From Mycobacterium sp. Root135 (GTDB lineage Bacteria > Actinomycetota > Actinomycetes > Mycobacteriales > Mycobacteriaceae): DNA of 64,000 nucleotides. The notes beneath the pieces were generated by a model. The model was not told the origin of the DNA and did no database searches. It saw only the letters and a list, made by a program, of their open reading frames with translations. Of the stretch, positions 8,832 to 17,608 are shown in pieces. Every line of letters starts with the position of its first letter. Position 1 is the first letter of the stretch. The stretch is taken from positions 1,116,506-1,180,505 of the forward strand of contig NZ_LMEZ01000001.1 in assembly GCF_001426545.1 (NCBI RefSeq), written 5' to 3'. A program made the translations under genes and the position numbers.

Positions 8832-9389
8832 CTAGACCTCCAGCAGCTCGCCTTCTTTGTGCTTCACCAGGTCGTCGATCTGGGCGGTGTAGGTCTGGGT
8901 GCTCTTGTCGAGGTCCTTCTCCGCGCGCCCGACCTCGTCCTCGCCGGCCTCGCCGTCCTTCTTGATGCGTGCGAGCTCTTCCATGGCTTTGCGGCGGATG
9001 TTGCGCACGGTGACCTTGGCGTCCTCGCCCTTGCCCTTGGCCTGCTTGACCAGTTCGCGGCGGCGTTCCTCGGTCAGCTGTGGGATCGAGATCCTGATGA
9101 CGTTGCCGTCGTTGCCCGGGTTGACACCGAGATCGGAGTTGCGGATCGCATCCTCGATGGGGCGCAACTGGTTCGCCTCGTAGGGCTTGATGACGACGAG
9201 CCGGGCTTCCGGCACGTTGATGCTGGAGAGCTGGGTGATCGGCGTCGGCGAGCCGTAGTACTCGATCTTGATCCGGTTGAACATGCCGGGATTGGCGCGA
9301 CCGGTGCGGATGGACGACAGGTCGTCCCGAGCGACCGAGACCGCCTTCTCCATCTTCTCCTCGGCTTCGAAGAGGGTTTCGTCGATCAC
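8832..9389 (-). CDS. frr: Ribosome recycling factor
   Basis: A 185-residue protein that, with EF-G, splits post-termination ribosomes. It matches the mycobacterial RRF over its whole length, with [32 protein letters not shown] and the C-terminal [17 protein letters not shown] longer frame reaches 9422, but the GTG at 9389 ([13 protein letters not shown]) is chosen because it gives the standard family length and has a GGAG ribosome-binding site eight bases upstream. It lies 36 bases downstream of pyrH and 33 upstream of cdsA, and the three are probably one transcript. Confidence 0.97.
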   Translation of the reverse strand: MIDETLFEAEEKMEKAVSVARDDLSSIRTGRANPGMFNRIKIEYYGSPTPITQLSSINVPEARLVVIKPYEANQLRPIEDAIRNSDLGVNPGNDGNVIRISIPQLTEERRRELVKQAKGKGEDAKVTVRNIRRKAMEELARIKKDGEAGEDEVGRAEKDLDKSTQTYTAQIDDLVKHKEGELLEV

Positions 9390-9425
9390 TTCATATTCTC
9401 CCGTCGCTGTCGCTCGTCCCACCCG

Positions 9426-10166
9426 TTAGGTGGTGACCAGCGTCCCAATCTTCTCACCCGCCACCGCACGGGCGATATTCCCGTCGACGAGCAGGTTGAA
9501 CACCAGGATCGGCATGCGGTTGTCCATGCAGAGGCTGAACGCCGTCGCGTCGGCCACCTGCAGGCCGCGGTCGATGACTTCCCGGTGGGTGATGGTCTTG
9601 AGCAGCTCGGCGTCCGGGTTCGTCCGTGGGTCGTCGGTGTAGACGCCGTCGACCGCCTTGGCCATCAAGACGACGTCGGCGCCGATCTCGAGCGCACGTT
9701 GCGCGGCCGTGGTGTCGGTCGAGAAGTAGGGCAGGCCCATGCCGGCGCCAAAGATGACGACACGCCCCTTCTCCAGATGCCGACGGGCGCGACCGGGGAT
9801 GTATGGCTCGGCGACCTGGCCCATGGTGATGGCGGTCTGCACCCGGGTGTCGATGCCTTCCTTCTCCAGGAAGTCTTGCAGCGCAAGGCTGTTCATCACG
9901 GTGCCGAGCATGCCCATGTAGTCGGAGCGGCTGCGCTCCATGCCACGCTGCTGGAGCTGGGCACCGCGGAAGAAGTTTCCTCCGCCGATGACCACTGCGA
10001 CGTGCACGCCGCCACGCACCACTTCGGCGATTTGCCGGGCCACCAGGGCGACCACGTCGGGGTCGAGGCCGACCTGTCCCCCGCCGAACATCTCGCCGCC
10101 CAATTTGAGCAGGACGCGCGAATAGCCCGGCTGCTCAGCTGGGTCCGCCAGGACCGTTTCCGCCAT
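9426..10166 (-). CDS. pyrH: Uridylate (UMP) kinase
   Basis: A 246-residue amino-acid-kinase-fold enzyme that phosphorylates UMP to UDP with ATP. The N-terminal [15 protein letters not shown] nucleotide-binding loop, [16 protein letters not shown], and the C-terminal block [19 protein letters not shown] with [11 protein letters not shown] are diagnostic of bacterial PyrH. The ATG at 10166 has a strong ribosome-binding site (AAGGAG) four bases upstream. It is the first gene of the pyrH-frr-cdsA group. The enzyme is usually hexameric, activated by GTP and inhibited by UTP. Confidence 0.97.
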   Translation of the reverse strand: MAETVLADPAEQPGYSRVLLKLGGEMFGGGQVGLDPDVVALVARQIAEVVRGGVHVAVVIGGGNFFRGAQLQQRGMERSRSDYMGMLGTVMNSLALQDFLEKEGIDTRVQTAITMGQVAEPYIPGRARRHLEKGRVVIFGAGMGLPYFSTDTTAAQRALEIGADVVLMAKAVDGVYTDDPRTNPDAELLKTITHREVIDRGLQVADATAFSLCMDNRMPILVFNLLVDGNIARAVAGEKIGTLVTT

Positions 10167-10241
10167 GACACTCCTTCGGTCCGCACGCGAGTGTCCCCAA
10201 TCCTGCCAAACGGCTCGACGGGAGGAGCGAAGGGGTAAGTG

Positions 10242-10974
<733 letters not shown>

Positions 10975-11391
10975 ATGAGCGCACGCGACGACCAACCGCT
11001 TGGCATGCTCCTCGTCCGGGTCGCCGCCGCCCTGCGCACCGAAGTCATCGCCGGCGTGCTCGAACCGCTCGATCTGTCCTTCCCGCAATACATCTGCATG
11101 CGGATCCTGTCGCACTCGCCCGGGCGGTCCAACGCCGAACTGGCGCGCGACGCCAACGTCTCGCCGCAGGCGATGAACATGGTGCTCCGCGGCCTTCAGG
11201 ACCGCGGCCTGGTAACCCGCCCCGCCACCGTGGCGGCGGGCCGGTCCCTGCCCGCGGAGCTGACGAAGGACGGCGTCGCGCTGCTCGTCGACGTCGACCC
11301 AGGCGTGCGCGAGGCCGAGCGAAAGGTGTTGGCGCCGTTGAGCGAGCAGGACCGGCGTCACTTCCGGCGCCTGCTCGCCGAACTGGGCTAG
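10975..11391 (+). CDS. MarR family transcriptional regulator (Rv2887-like position)
   Basis: A 138-residue winged-helix regulator. The DNA-binding region is seen as SNAELARDANVSPQAMNMVL with the wing RGLVTRPATVAAGRS, and long terminal helices provide dimerisation. The ATG at 10975 abuts the second palindrome with no ribosome-binding site, so the mRNA is probably leaderless; an in-frame TTG at 10951 lies inside the first palindrome and is unlikely. The gene lies between pyrH and amiC, as Rv2887 does in M. tuberculosis. Expected to repress itself and the divergent methyltransferase, with release by aromatic or drug-like ligands. Confidence 0.88.
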   Translation: MSARDDQPLGMLLVRVAAALRTEVIAGVLEPLDLSFPQYICMRILSHSPGRSNAELARDANVSPQAMNMVLRGLQDRGLVTRPATVAAGRSLPAELTKDGVALLVDVDPGVREAERKVLAPLSEQDRRHFRRLLAELG

Positions 11392-11404
11392 GTGTACTGA
11401 CCAG

Positions 11405-13420
11405 CTAGGACTCCAGCGCCCGCTCCGCAACGGGCAGCCCCGCGTGGTGCGCACCGTGGCACGCCTTCGGCGGCGTCGGCGGAATGTCCAGTGCCGGGTT
11501 GCCGTCGAAGAAGCCGATCGGCTTGAGGTGGAATCCCGTGTACGCACAGGGCATTACGGGCCAGTCCTCCGGCCGGACCACGTGGTGGGCGCCCAGGGTG
11601 TACCAGAGCACCACGTCGGTGTCCTCGAGCGGCGCGTCGTCGGCGACGAACTCCGGCAGGCCCTGCGCGTCGGCGGACTGGTACATGTAGTCCCCCGCGG
11701 CGAACTTCTCCGCCTCGTCGTACTTCGTCACCCACAGGTTGTGCTGAATGAACCGTGCCCGGTCGTAGATGTAGGAACCCTCCTGCACCATGACGGGCAC
11801 GATGTCCTTGGGCACCAGCTTGTAGGCCGTCGGGCTGCCGAGTTCGTTCTTCTTCGACGGGTTGGTGATCTTCCAGTAGCGGCCCGTCTTCCAGTCCCAG
11901 TCACGGGCACCTTCGGCCTCCGACGCCACCAGGGTGTCCTGGGTGATCCACGCGTTGTGGTGCGGGTTGAGTGCCGGATCGGGTTCGGGGATCGAATCCA
12001 CCTCGTACACACTGTTTCCCGGACCGTCGACGCTCATGTCGAGCCGGAAGTTGAAGAAGTGCTGATGGTTCGGTCCGTAGACACCAGGGGCGACGAGCTT
12101 GCCCCACCGCGGCACCTCACCCTCGGCGATCGAGCCGGTGGTGAGCACGCCGGACAGCTTGACCTCGACCTCGATCGACGCGTCGTTGTAGAAGTACCAG
12201 AAGAATCCGTACTCGTAGTTGCCGACGGTGCAGATCATCGACACGACCAACCGCCGCGAGCGCCGCACCTCCACCTCGCCGGTGCGAAAGTCGGTGTGCT
12301 TCCAGGAGATCCCGTAGTCCTCCTCGTGCATGCAGATGGCGTTCGGGATCGTGACGGGGTTGCCGTCGGAGTCGTTGACCGTGCCGTCGAAGTAGTGGAT
12401 CTCGCCGAGACAGTCGCAGCCCAACGTCAACGGGTTGGCCGAGAAGCCCATTCCGACCTCGCCCATGTCGAAGACGTTCTTGTTCCAGTGCGTCGGCGAG
12501 GTGTCGCCATAGGGCACCACCATCTCCGACAACGACCCGCGGTACATGATCGGTCTGGTCTCACCACGGTCGGTGTAGGTCACCTCGTGCAGCGTGAGGC
12601 CCTCGCGCGGGTTGAATCCGATGCGCAGCGACCACTTCTGCCACGTGACCTGCCACCCGTCGACGGTGAAGCTGGGGCCCTCGGGCTGGGTGATCTCGAT
12701 CGGCTTGACGTCGGACCGGAATTCGGTGAACGCCGGCCGGTTGTTCGGGTCGAACATGAACCGCTCGTCGTAGTTGCCCGCGGTCGGCGGCATCGGGACG
12801 ACACCGTGGTCCTCGACGTCGACGACCACCATGGCGTCGAGGTCGAACGTGACGATCAGGCCCTCGACGGGCCGCGCGTAACCGTGTTCGGACGGCGCCG
12901 CGCGCATGAACGTCAGCGGCCGGCAGACCAGCGGCGAGTTGTCGTAGTGGTCGAGGGCACCGTAGTAACCGGCCGGCCACGGGTCGATCATCGCCAGGCT
13001 GAAGTCGGTGATGCCACGCTTGCGCATCGCCTCCTGCCACCGCGGATCCTCGCGGACCTTCTCCTCCACTCCGGTCATGTGCTCGACCAGGTAGGACGGG
13101 AAGCGGCCGGGTATGGCCTTCCACGACTCGACCATGCTGGCGCCCAGGTCGACGACCGCCTCGTAGATCAGCTTCGCCGCGGCGTCGTACATGGTGGCGA
13201 AGGCGCAGCGGGGTACGTCGGCGCCGGCGAACGTCAGCTCGGCGGTCTTTGCCGGCTCCGCCAGCTGGATCATCACGAACTTCAATGTCGGCGAGGCGTA
13301 TTCGGAGGCCATCACGATCGCCGCCGCGGCTTGGATCTCGTCGCCCGTCAGTGGGTCCAACGGATAGCCGGTGGCGCCCCCGGTGGCGTCGGCGTTGCGA
13401 GTGGTGCTGTCCAGTGTCAT
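11405..13420 (-). CDS. Copper-containing primary-amine oxidase
   Basis: A 671-residue quinoprotein that oxidises primary amines to aldehydes, releasing ammonia and hydrogen peroxide. The precursor of the topaquinone cofactor is the Tyr of the Asn-Tyr-Glu motif (VGNYEYGFFW, about residue 402). Two copper-binding histidines are in NHQHFFNFRLDM (about 452 and 454) and the third in TGFHLKPIGFFD near the C terminus. Length and domain order fit the catalytic (D4) type with N-terminal D2/D3 domains. No signal peptide is seen, so it is likely cytoplasmic. It is the last gene of a five-gene run, four bases after an APC permease that probably imports its amine substrate. The physiological amine is unknown. 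Confidence 0.93.
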   Translation of the reverse strand: MTLDSTTRNADATGGATGYPLDPLTGDEIQAAAAIVMASEYASPTLKFVMIQLAEPAKTAELTFAGADVPRCAFATMYDAAAKLIYEAVVDLGASMVESWKAIPGRFPSYLVEHMTGVEEKVREDPRWQEAMRKRGITDFSLAMIDPWPAGYYGALDHYDNSPLVCRPLTFMRAAPSEHGYARPVEGLIVTFDLDAMVVVDVEDHGVVPMPPTAGNYDERFMFDPNNRPAFTEFRSDVKPIEITQPEGPSFTVDGWQVTWQKWSLRIGFNPREGLTLHEVTYTDRGETRPIMYRGSLSEMVVPYGDTSPTHWNKNVFDMGEVGMGFSANPLTLGCDCLGEIHYFDGTVNDSDGNPVTIPNAICMHEEDYGISWKHTDFRTGEVEVRRSRRLVVSMICTVGNYEYGFFWYFYNDASIEVEVKLSGVLTTGSIAEGEVPRWGKLVAPGVYGPNHQHFFNFRLDMSVDGPGNSVYEVDSIPEPDPALNPHHNAWITQDTLVASEAEGARDWDWKTGRYWKITNPSKKNELGSPTAYKLVPKDIVPVMVQEGSYIYDRARFIQHNLWVTKYDEAEKFAAGDYMYQSADAQGLPEFVADDAPLEDTDVVLWYTLGAHHVVRPEDWPVMPCAYTGFHLKPIGFFDGNPALDIPPTPPKACHGAHHAGLPVAERALES

Positions 13421-13424
13421 CGGT

Positions 13425-14948
13425 TCAGACTCCGTCGGTGGTTGTTTCGGACTTCTTGAGGTCGAAGACCGCCAGGTGCGCCAGCGAGTCCTCCTTGCTC
13501 ACCTTGCGGGCCGAGCGCTTGCCGAACACGAACACGATCAGGCCGAGGGCGAACATGCCGAGGCTGATCCCGCCGACCCAGGTCATCCAGGTGGACTGCG
13601 GCACGTCGATCCAGGGTGTCACGAACGAGTAGTACACGCCGCCGATCGTGGCGATGGTGCCGACGACGACGACGATCCACACGCCGACCATGCCGCCGGG
13701 GATCCGCCAGAACTTCTCGTTCTCGTAGCGGTCGGCGTACTTCTTACGCGCGATGACCACGGGGATCAGGAAGAAGAAGCCGGACAGCAGCCAGACGGTG
13801 CTCAGACCGCCCTGCAGGTAGATGGTCACGTTCGCCATGCTGCTCTGCGAGTACAGCCCGACCAGGATCAGCGAGGAGAGCACACCCTGAATGAGGATGG
13901 CCGTCACCGGGTTTCGGGTGCGCGGATTGAGGTGGGTGAAGATGCGCGGCAGGTGCCGCTCGAGGCCGGAGACGAAGATCAGTCGTGAGTAGGCGACCTG
14001 GTAGGTCATCAGCGCCACGATGATGATGCCGGCCAGCACGACGGCGCAGATCTCCATCAAGCCCGGGAAGCCGGACATGCCCAGGGCGCCGATGACACCC
14101 GTGACGGGGTCGATCTGATCGCCGGGCAGCGCCATCATGGTGCCCAGTGTGGTCAGCAGATAGATCGCCACCAGCGCAGTCGAGCCCCACAGGATCATCT
14201 TCGGCCCGCTCTTGCGCACCGAGAGGAACTCGGCGCCCATGTTGTACGGGGTTTCGACTCCGAGCAGGTACAGCAGCACCGTGCCGTAGAGGAAGCCCGC
14301 GACGGCGAAGTTCGGCACCGTCGCCTCGTGCCAGTCGAACGGCGTGGCCGAGCCGTTCTTGACCGCGAACAGCAGACCGCAGACGAAGATCGTCAGCGTC
14401 AGCACGCCGTAGACGACGAACACGACGTTCATGATCTTCTGGTTGGCGGCGAGCTTCGCCAGCGCCAGACCGACGACCGTCCAGAGGATCACCAGCTGCA
14501 GGATGATGCTGGTCGTCAGCCCCAGCTCGGTGTGGAAGGCCAGCAGCAGGAACTGCAGCACCACCGCGGGCGAGGACGCCGCGTTGAGGATCACCGGTAC
14601 CCAGGACAGGTAACCGCCGACGAATCCCCAGGTTTCACCCATGGTTCTGTGCGCCCAGATGTACACCCCACCCTGGCCGGGCCACAGGTTGCCGAGTTCG
14701 ACGACGGCCATGCCTGCGGGCACCAGGAAGCTGACGATGCCGAGCACCCACATGGGGATCGCCGTCCAGCCACCCGCGGCCATCACCGAGGACCCCGTCA
14801 CCCAGCAGATGATGAACACGTAGGCCGCGGTAAGGCCGAACGTGCTCATCACCTTGGGCAGAATCTGTTCGGGGACGAGCTCCGTCGTCATCAACGCGTC
14901 GCGATCGGCGGTGCCCGACGGCCGCGCGGCTTCCATCTCTTGAGTCAC
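13425..14948 (-). CDS. APC family amino acid/amine permease
   Basis: A 507-residue membrane protein with about twelve hydrophobic segments of the amino acid-polyamine-organocation superfamily. The first helices carry the Gly-rich segment SFLVPAGMAVVELGNLWPGQGG, which is the substrate-binding unwound helix region of APC transporters. The start is a GTG at 14948 with AAGGAA six bases upstream. It sits directly before the copper amine oxidase gene, so uptake of a primary amine followed by oxidation is the likely pathway. It follows the ABC ATPase gene by 33 bases on the same strand. Confidence 0.88.
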   Translation of the reverse strand: MTQEMEAARPSGTADRDALMTTELVPEQILPKVMSTFGLTAAYVFIICWVTGSSVMAAGGWTAIPMWVLGIVSFLVPAGMAVVELGNLWPGQGGVYIWAHRTMGETWGFVGGYLSWVPVILNAASSPAVVLQFLLLAFHTELGLTTSIILQLVILWTVVGLALAKLAANQKIMNVVFVVYGVLTLTIFVCGLLFAVKNGSATPFDWHEATVPNFAVAGFLYGTVLLYLLGVETPYNMGAEFLSVRKSGPKMILWGSTALVAIYLLTTLGTMMALPGDQIDPVTGVIGALGMSGFPGLMEICAVVLAGIIIVALMTYQVAYSRLIFVSGLERHLPRIFTHLNPRTRNPVTAILIQGVLSSLILVGLYSQSSMANVTIYLQGGLSTVWLLSGFFFLIPVVIARKKYADRYENEKFWRIPGGMVGVWIVVVVGTIATIGGVYYSFVTPWIDVPQSTWMTWVGGISLGMFALGLIVFVFGKRSARKVSKEDSLAHLAVFDLKKSETTTDGV

Positions 14949-14981
14949 AGTGGTTCCTTCGATTTCGTCGGGTTAGGCGAA

Positions 14982-15722
14982 TCAGCTGACGATCTGACCG
15001 TCTCGCATCCGGACGACCCGACTGGCCTCCTCGGCGACGATCGGGTCATGGGTGCTGGCGACGACGGTGACGCCCATGGTCGAGCACAGGTCGCGCAGCA
15101 TGCGCACGACCGTCTCGCCCGTCTTGTGGTCCAGGTTCGCCGTCGGCTCGTCGGCGAGGACCAACGTCGGATTGCTGATCAGCGAGCGCGCGATGGCCGT
15201 ACGCTGCTGTTCACCTCCGGACATCTTGGTCGGCTGGTGGTGCACCCGGTGGCTAAGGCCGACCAGCTCGAGGAGTTCCATTGCCCTCTTGCGCAACGCC
15301 TTCCGGTCATACGGCTCGAACATCAAGGGAAGTTCGACGTTCTCGACGGCCGACAAAAAGGGGATCAGGTTGTAGCTCTGGAAGATGAAGCCGATGGTGT
15401 CGTGTCGCAGCGCGGCGAACTGGCTCTCGGTGAGCTGCCCGGTGTCCTTGCCCGCGACCGACACCGAGCCCTTGGTGGGGCGGTCCAGTCCGCCGATGAT
15501 GTTGAGCAGCGTGGACTTTCCGCTTCCACTGGGCCCCATCAGGCAGACGAACTCACCTGGCATTACCCGCAGGTCGGCGGCGACGAGGGCCTTGACCACC
15601 TCGTCGCCCAGCTTGTGCAGCTTCCACACGTCGGAGACCTCGATCACCGGCGACGTCGGTGCGGTGGCCGTGGCCACCACTTCGGCGTCGACCTCAGTGT
15701 TCTCGTCGTTGACGACCGTCAT
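14982..15722 (-). CDS. ABC transporter ATP-binding protein, MacB/LolD type
   Basis: A 246-residue ATPase. Walker A is GPSGSGKSTLLNIIGGLDRP, the signature is MSGGEQQRTAIARSL and Walker B is LVLADEPTANLDHKTG, with the His switch in VVASTHDP. The sequence pattern, with the Leu-Asn-Ile-Ile-Gly-Gly after Walker A, is that of the MacB/LolD/FtsE subfamily that partners FtsX-like permeases. The two preceding genes are such permeases. It precedes the APC permease and copper amine oxidase genes with small gaps, so all five may be one transcript. Export of a lipid, peptide or toxic amine is possible; the cargo cannot be read from the sequence. Confidence 0.92.
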   Translation of the reverse strand: MTVVNDENTEVDAEVVATATAPTSPVIEVSDVWKLHKLGDEVVKALVAADLRVMPGEFVCLMGPSGSGKSTLLNIIGGLDRPTKGSVSVAGKDTGQLTESQFAALRHDTIGFIFQSYNLIPFLSAVENVELPLMFEPYDRKALRKRAMELLELVGLSHRVHHQPTKMSGGEQQRTAIARSLISNPTLVLADEPTANLDHKTGETVVRMLRDLCSTMGVTVVASTHDPIVAEEASRVVRMRDGQIVS

Positions 15723-15725
15723 GAA

Positions 15726-16292
15726 TCAACCTCCACCGGAGAGCGAGCGAATGGGTGGCCGCGACGCTGCGGTCCACGTGGGCACGACGCTGGTGACCAG
15801 CGCGGCGACGATGCTGACGACCACGGCGATGCCCCCGCCGAGAAGCAATCCGCCGACGGCGACGCCGGTGGGGACGAAACCCGTTGCCCCAAGCACCATG
15901 GCGACGGCACCGGCCAGTGCCGCACCGACCACCGCGCCGAGCACGGCTGCCACCAACGGTTCGACGAGCAGTGCGGCGACGACGGGGGTGCGCGGCACTC
16001 CGTTGGCGCCGAGTACGCCGAGTTCCCTGGTGCGGTGGGCAACCGTCCTGGTGGTGGCCACGGCGACCTCGACGACGCCGACCAGCAGGACGGTCACCGA
16101 GATGAGGATGACGGCCCGTCCGATCTCGTCGGCATGTCCGAGCGACGCGGACTGCGCCCGAATGCCGTCCTGCATCCCGAATACCAGCACCACCAGGAAG
16201 GCACCCGTGGCCGTGGTGACGACCGGCAGGATCATCTCGCCGATCCGTCGGCGCGCGGCGAGCCAGCCGTAGGCCAGGCCTTTGGTCAACAT
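15726..16292 (-). CDS. FtsX-like ABC permease, short subunit
   Basis: A 188-residue protein made of one FtsX permease unit: an N-terminal helix (EMILPVVTTATGAFLVVLVFGM) followed by a helix pair and the coupling segment RTRELGVLGANGVPRTPVVAALLVEPLVAAV, then two more helices. The extracytoplasmic MacB core domain is missing, unlike in its partner. The ATG at 16292 lies two bases after the stop of the upstream permease gene, and its own stop is three bases before the ATPase start, so expression is coupled. A large frame upstream of this ATG is a shadow of the partner gene. Probably forms a heterodimeric membrane unit with the longer permease. Confidence 0.82.
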   Translation of the reverse strand: MLTKGLAYGWLAARRRIGEMILPVVTTATGAFLVVLVFGMQDGIRAQSASLGHADEIGRAVILISVTVLLVGVVEVAVATTRTVAHRTRELGVLGANGVPRTPVVAALLVEPLVAAVLGAVVGAALAGAVAMVLGATGFVPTGVAVGGLLLGGGIAVVVSIVAALVTSVVPTWTAASRPPIRSLSGGG

Positions 16293-16294
16293 CG

Positions 16295-17458
16295 TTAGCG
16301 GTCCCCCAACAGGTCGACGGGTCGCTGCTGCAACAGCCGGTGCACCGGTACGAGCGCCCCGACGATCGCCATGGCGGGCAGGAACGCGGCGACCATCGCC
16401 GAGGCCTGGAGCCACGCGGTCGGTGTCGCGATGCCCGGAATCACCAGCGCCACTGCGGCTCCCGCACCGGCGATGCCGACCAGGTAGGCGACCACGAAGA
16501 CGACGGCCGACTCGACGAGGAAGAAGTACAGCACCTCGTCGGCGAGCCCGATGCTCGACATGATGCCGAATTCGCGCTTGCGTTCCTGAACGGCGGCCAG
16601 GAACGACGACACCGCGATGACGAAGCCGAGTCCGAGTCCGATGGTCGAAATCAGACCGAGCGTGGAGCTGGTCACCTTGCCGGAGAACAGCGCCGAGAAC
16701 TTCTGCTCGAAGGTCAGCGGCCCGCTGCCGCCGACGGTGTCGTAGATCAGACCGTGGCCACCGGCGTCGGGCAGCACCGCGGGGTCGGAGGTGAACGGCA
16801 GTCCCGTCGCCGCCCCGAATGTCTGCGCGAGGGTGCGGTCCTTCTCCCGGCCGTCGGGGGCGAACACCGTCCACCACCCCTTTTCACCGACGATGGACCG
16901 GGCGAGGTCGGCCGAGACGATGGCGGATTGGCTGTCCCCGTCGACGCCGACGACCAGGCTCTGACCGCCGATCTCCACCCGGTCACCGGGGGCGACGCCG
17001 AGCCGTTCGGCCAGCGCCGACCCCAGAGTGGTTTGACCCGAGGGTATTTCGTCACTACTGCGAAGCGAGACGGCGTCGCCCTTGACCTCGGTCACGCCGG
17101 ACAAGGTGTGAACGCCGGTCCACCCGGCGGGCAGTGCCAGTTCGGGCGCAGGTCCGTCGGCGACCAACGCTTGCGCGTCCGGATCGAAGTGCACACCGGC
17201 GGCGGGTACCGCCCACAGTTGGGCACCGCCGAGCACGTCGGTCACCGAGTCGGCACCGGTGATGGCGAAGCTCGAGGAGATGGTTCGGACGATGGTGACG
17301 CATGCGATCGCCAGTGCGATGCCGAGGACGGAGAGCACGAACCGCTCCGGTCGACGACGAATGTTCGCCAACGCGAACCGGACCAGGTACCCGAAGGTAT
17401 TCCCGGGCGCAGTGGCGATCGCCGGTCCTCGGACGGTCGTCGATGCAGTGGGGTCCAC
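16295..17458 (-). CDS. FtsX-like ABC permease with MacB-type periplasmic domain
   Basis: A 387-residue permease. After about 20 residues comes FALANIRRRPERFVLSVLGIAL, the amphipathic segment and first membrane helix of MacB-like permeases; a periplasmic core domain follows (about residues 60-250) and then three membrane helices starting near LGLISTIGLGLGFVIAVSSF. The coupling segment is VQERKREFGIMSSIGLADEVLYFFLVE. The ATG at 17458 is the likely start and opens the operon. A 150-base region upstream contains a 20-bp dyad and an iron-box-like sequence. Together with the short permease and the ATPase it forms a tripartite-style exporter or lipoprotein/lipid extractor. Confidence 0.86.
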   Translation of the reverse strand: MDPTASTTVRGPAIATAPGNTFGYLVRFALANIRRRPERFVLSVLGIALAIACVTIVRTISSSFAITGADSVTDVLGGAQLWAVPAAGVHFDPDAQALVADGPAPELALPAGWTGVHTLSGVTEVKGDAVSLRSSDEIPSGQTTLGSALAERLGVAPGDRVEIGGQSLVVGVDGDSQSAIVSADLARSIVGEKGWWTVFAPDGREKDRTLAQTFGAATGLPFTSDPAVLPDAGGHGLIYDTVGGSGPLTFEQKFSALFSGKVTSSTLGLISTIGLGLGFVIAVSSFLAAVQERKREFGIMSSIGLADEVLYFFLVESAVVFVVAYLVGIAGAGAAVALVIPGIATPTAWLQASAMVAAFLPAMAIVGALVPVHRLLQQRPVDLLGDR

Positions 17459-17510
17459 ACAGGCGATGTTCAGCTCGCCGTGTTTCTTCGGTTGCCACCG
17501 GTGATGTCCG

Positions 17511-17529
17511 GAAGGTTAACTCGACCTAA
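17511..17529 (-). promoter_or_regulatory. Iron-box-like (IdeR/DtxR type) sequence upstream of the ABC-amine oxidase operon
   Basis: The reverse strand reads TTAGGTCGAGTTAACCTTC, 53 bases before the first start codon of the operon. It keeps the AGGT-N7-ACCT spacing of the mycobacterial IdeR site and matches the remembered 19-base consensus at 13 positions by hand alignment. The core differs, so binding is uncertain. Confidence 0.35.
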
Positions 17530-17542
17530 GTCCGATTACGGT

Positions 17543-17562
17543 GTTGTGTCGCGCCCCACAAC
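17543..17562. promoter_or_regulatory. 20-bp dyad GTTGTG-N8-CACAAC, candidate operator
   Basis: A perfect 6-8-6 inverted repeat lies about 85 bases upstream of the FtsX permease start and 46 bases before the end of amiC. No regulator gene is adjacent. It is well placed as an operator for the ABC-permease-amine oxidase operon. Confidence 0.45.
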
Positions 17563-17608
17563 GGATTTCGTCGACGTCTGGGTGACGGAAAACGGGAAAC
17601 TTTGCCTA

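Noticed and set aside
11444..13459. 671-codon forward frame opposite the copper amine oxidase
   Set aside because: Same explanation: antisense shadow with no domain; the reverse strand carries all amine oxidase motifs.
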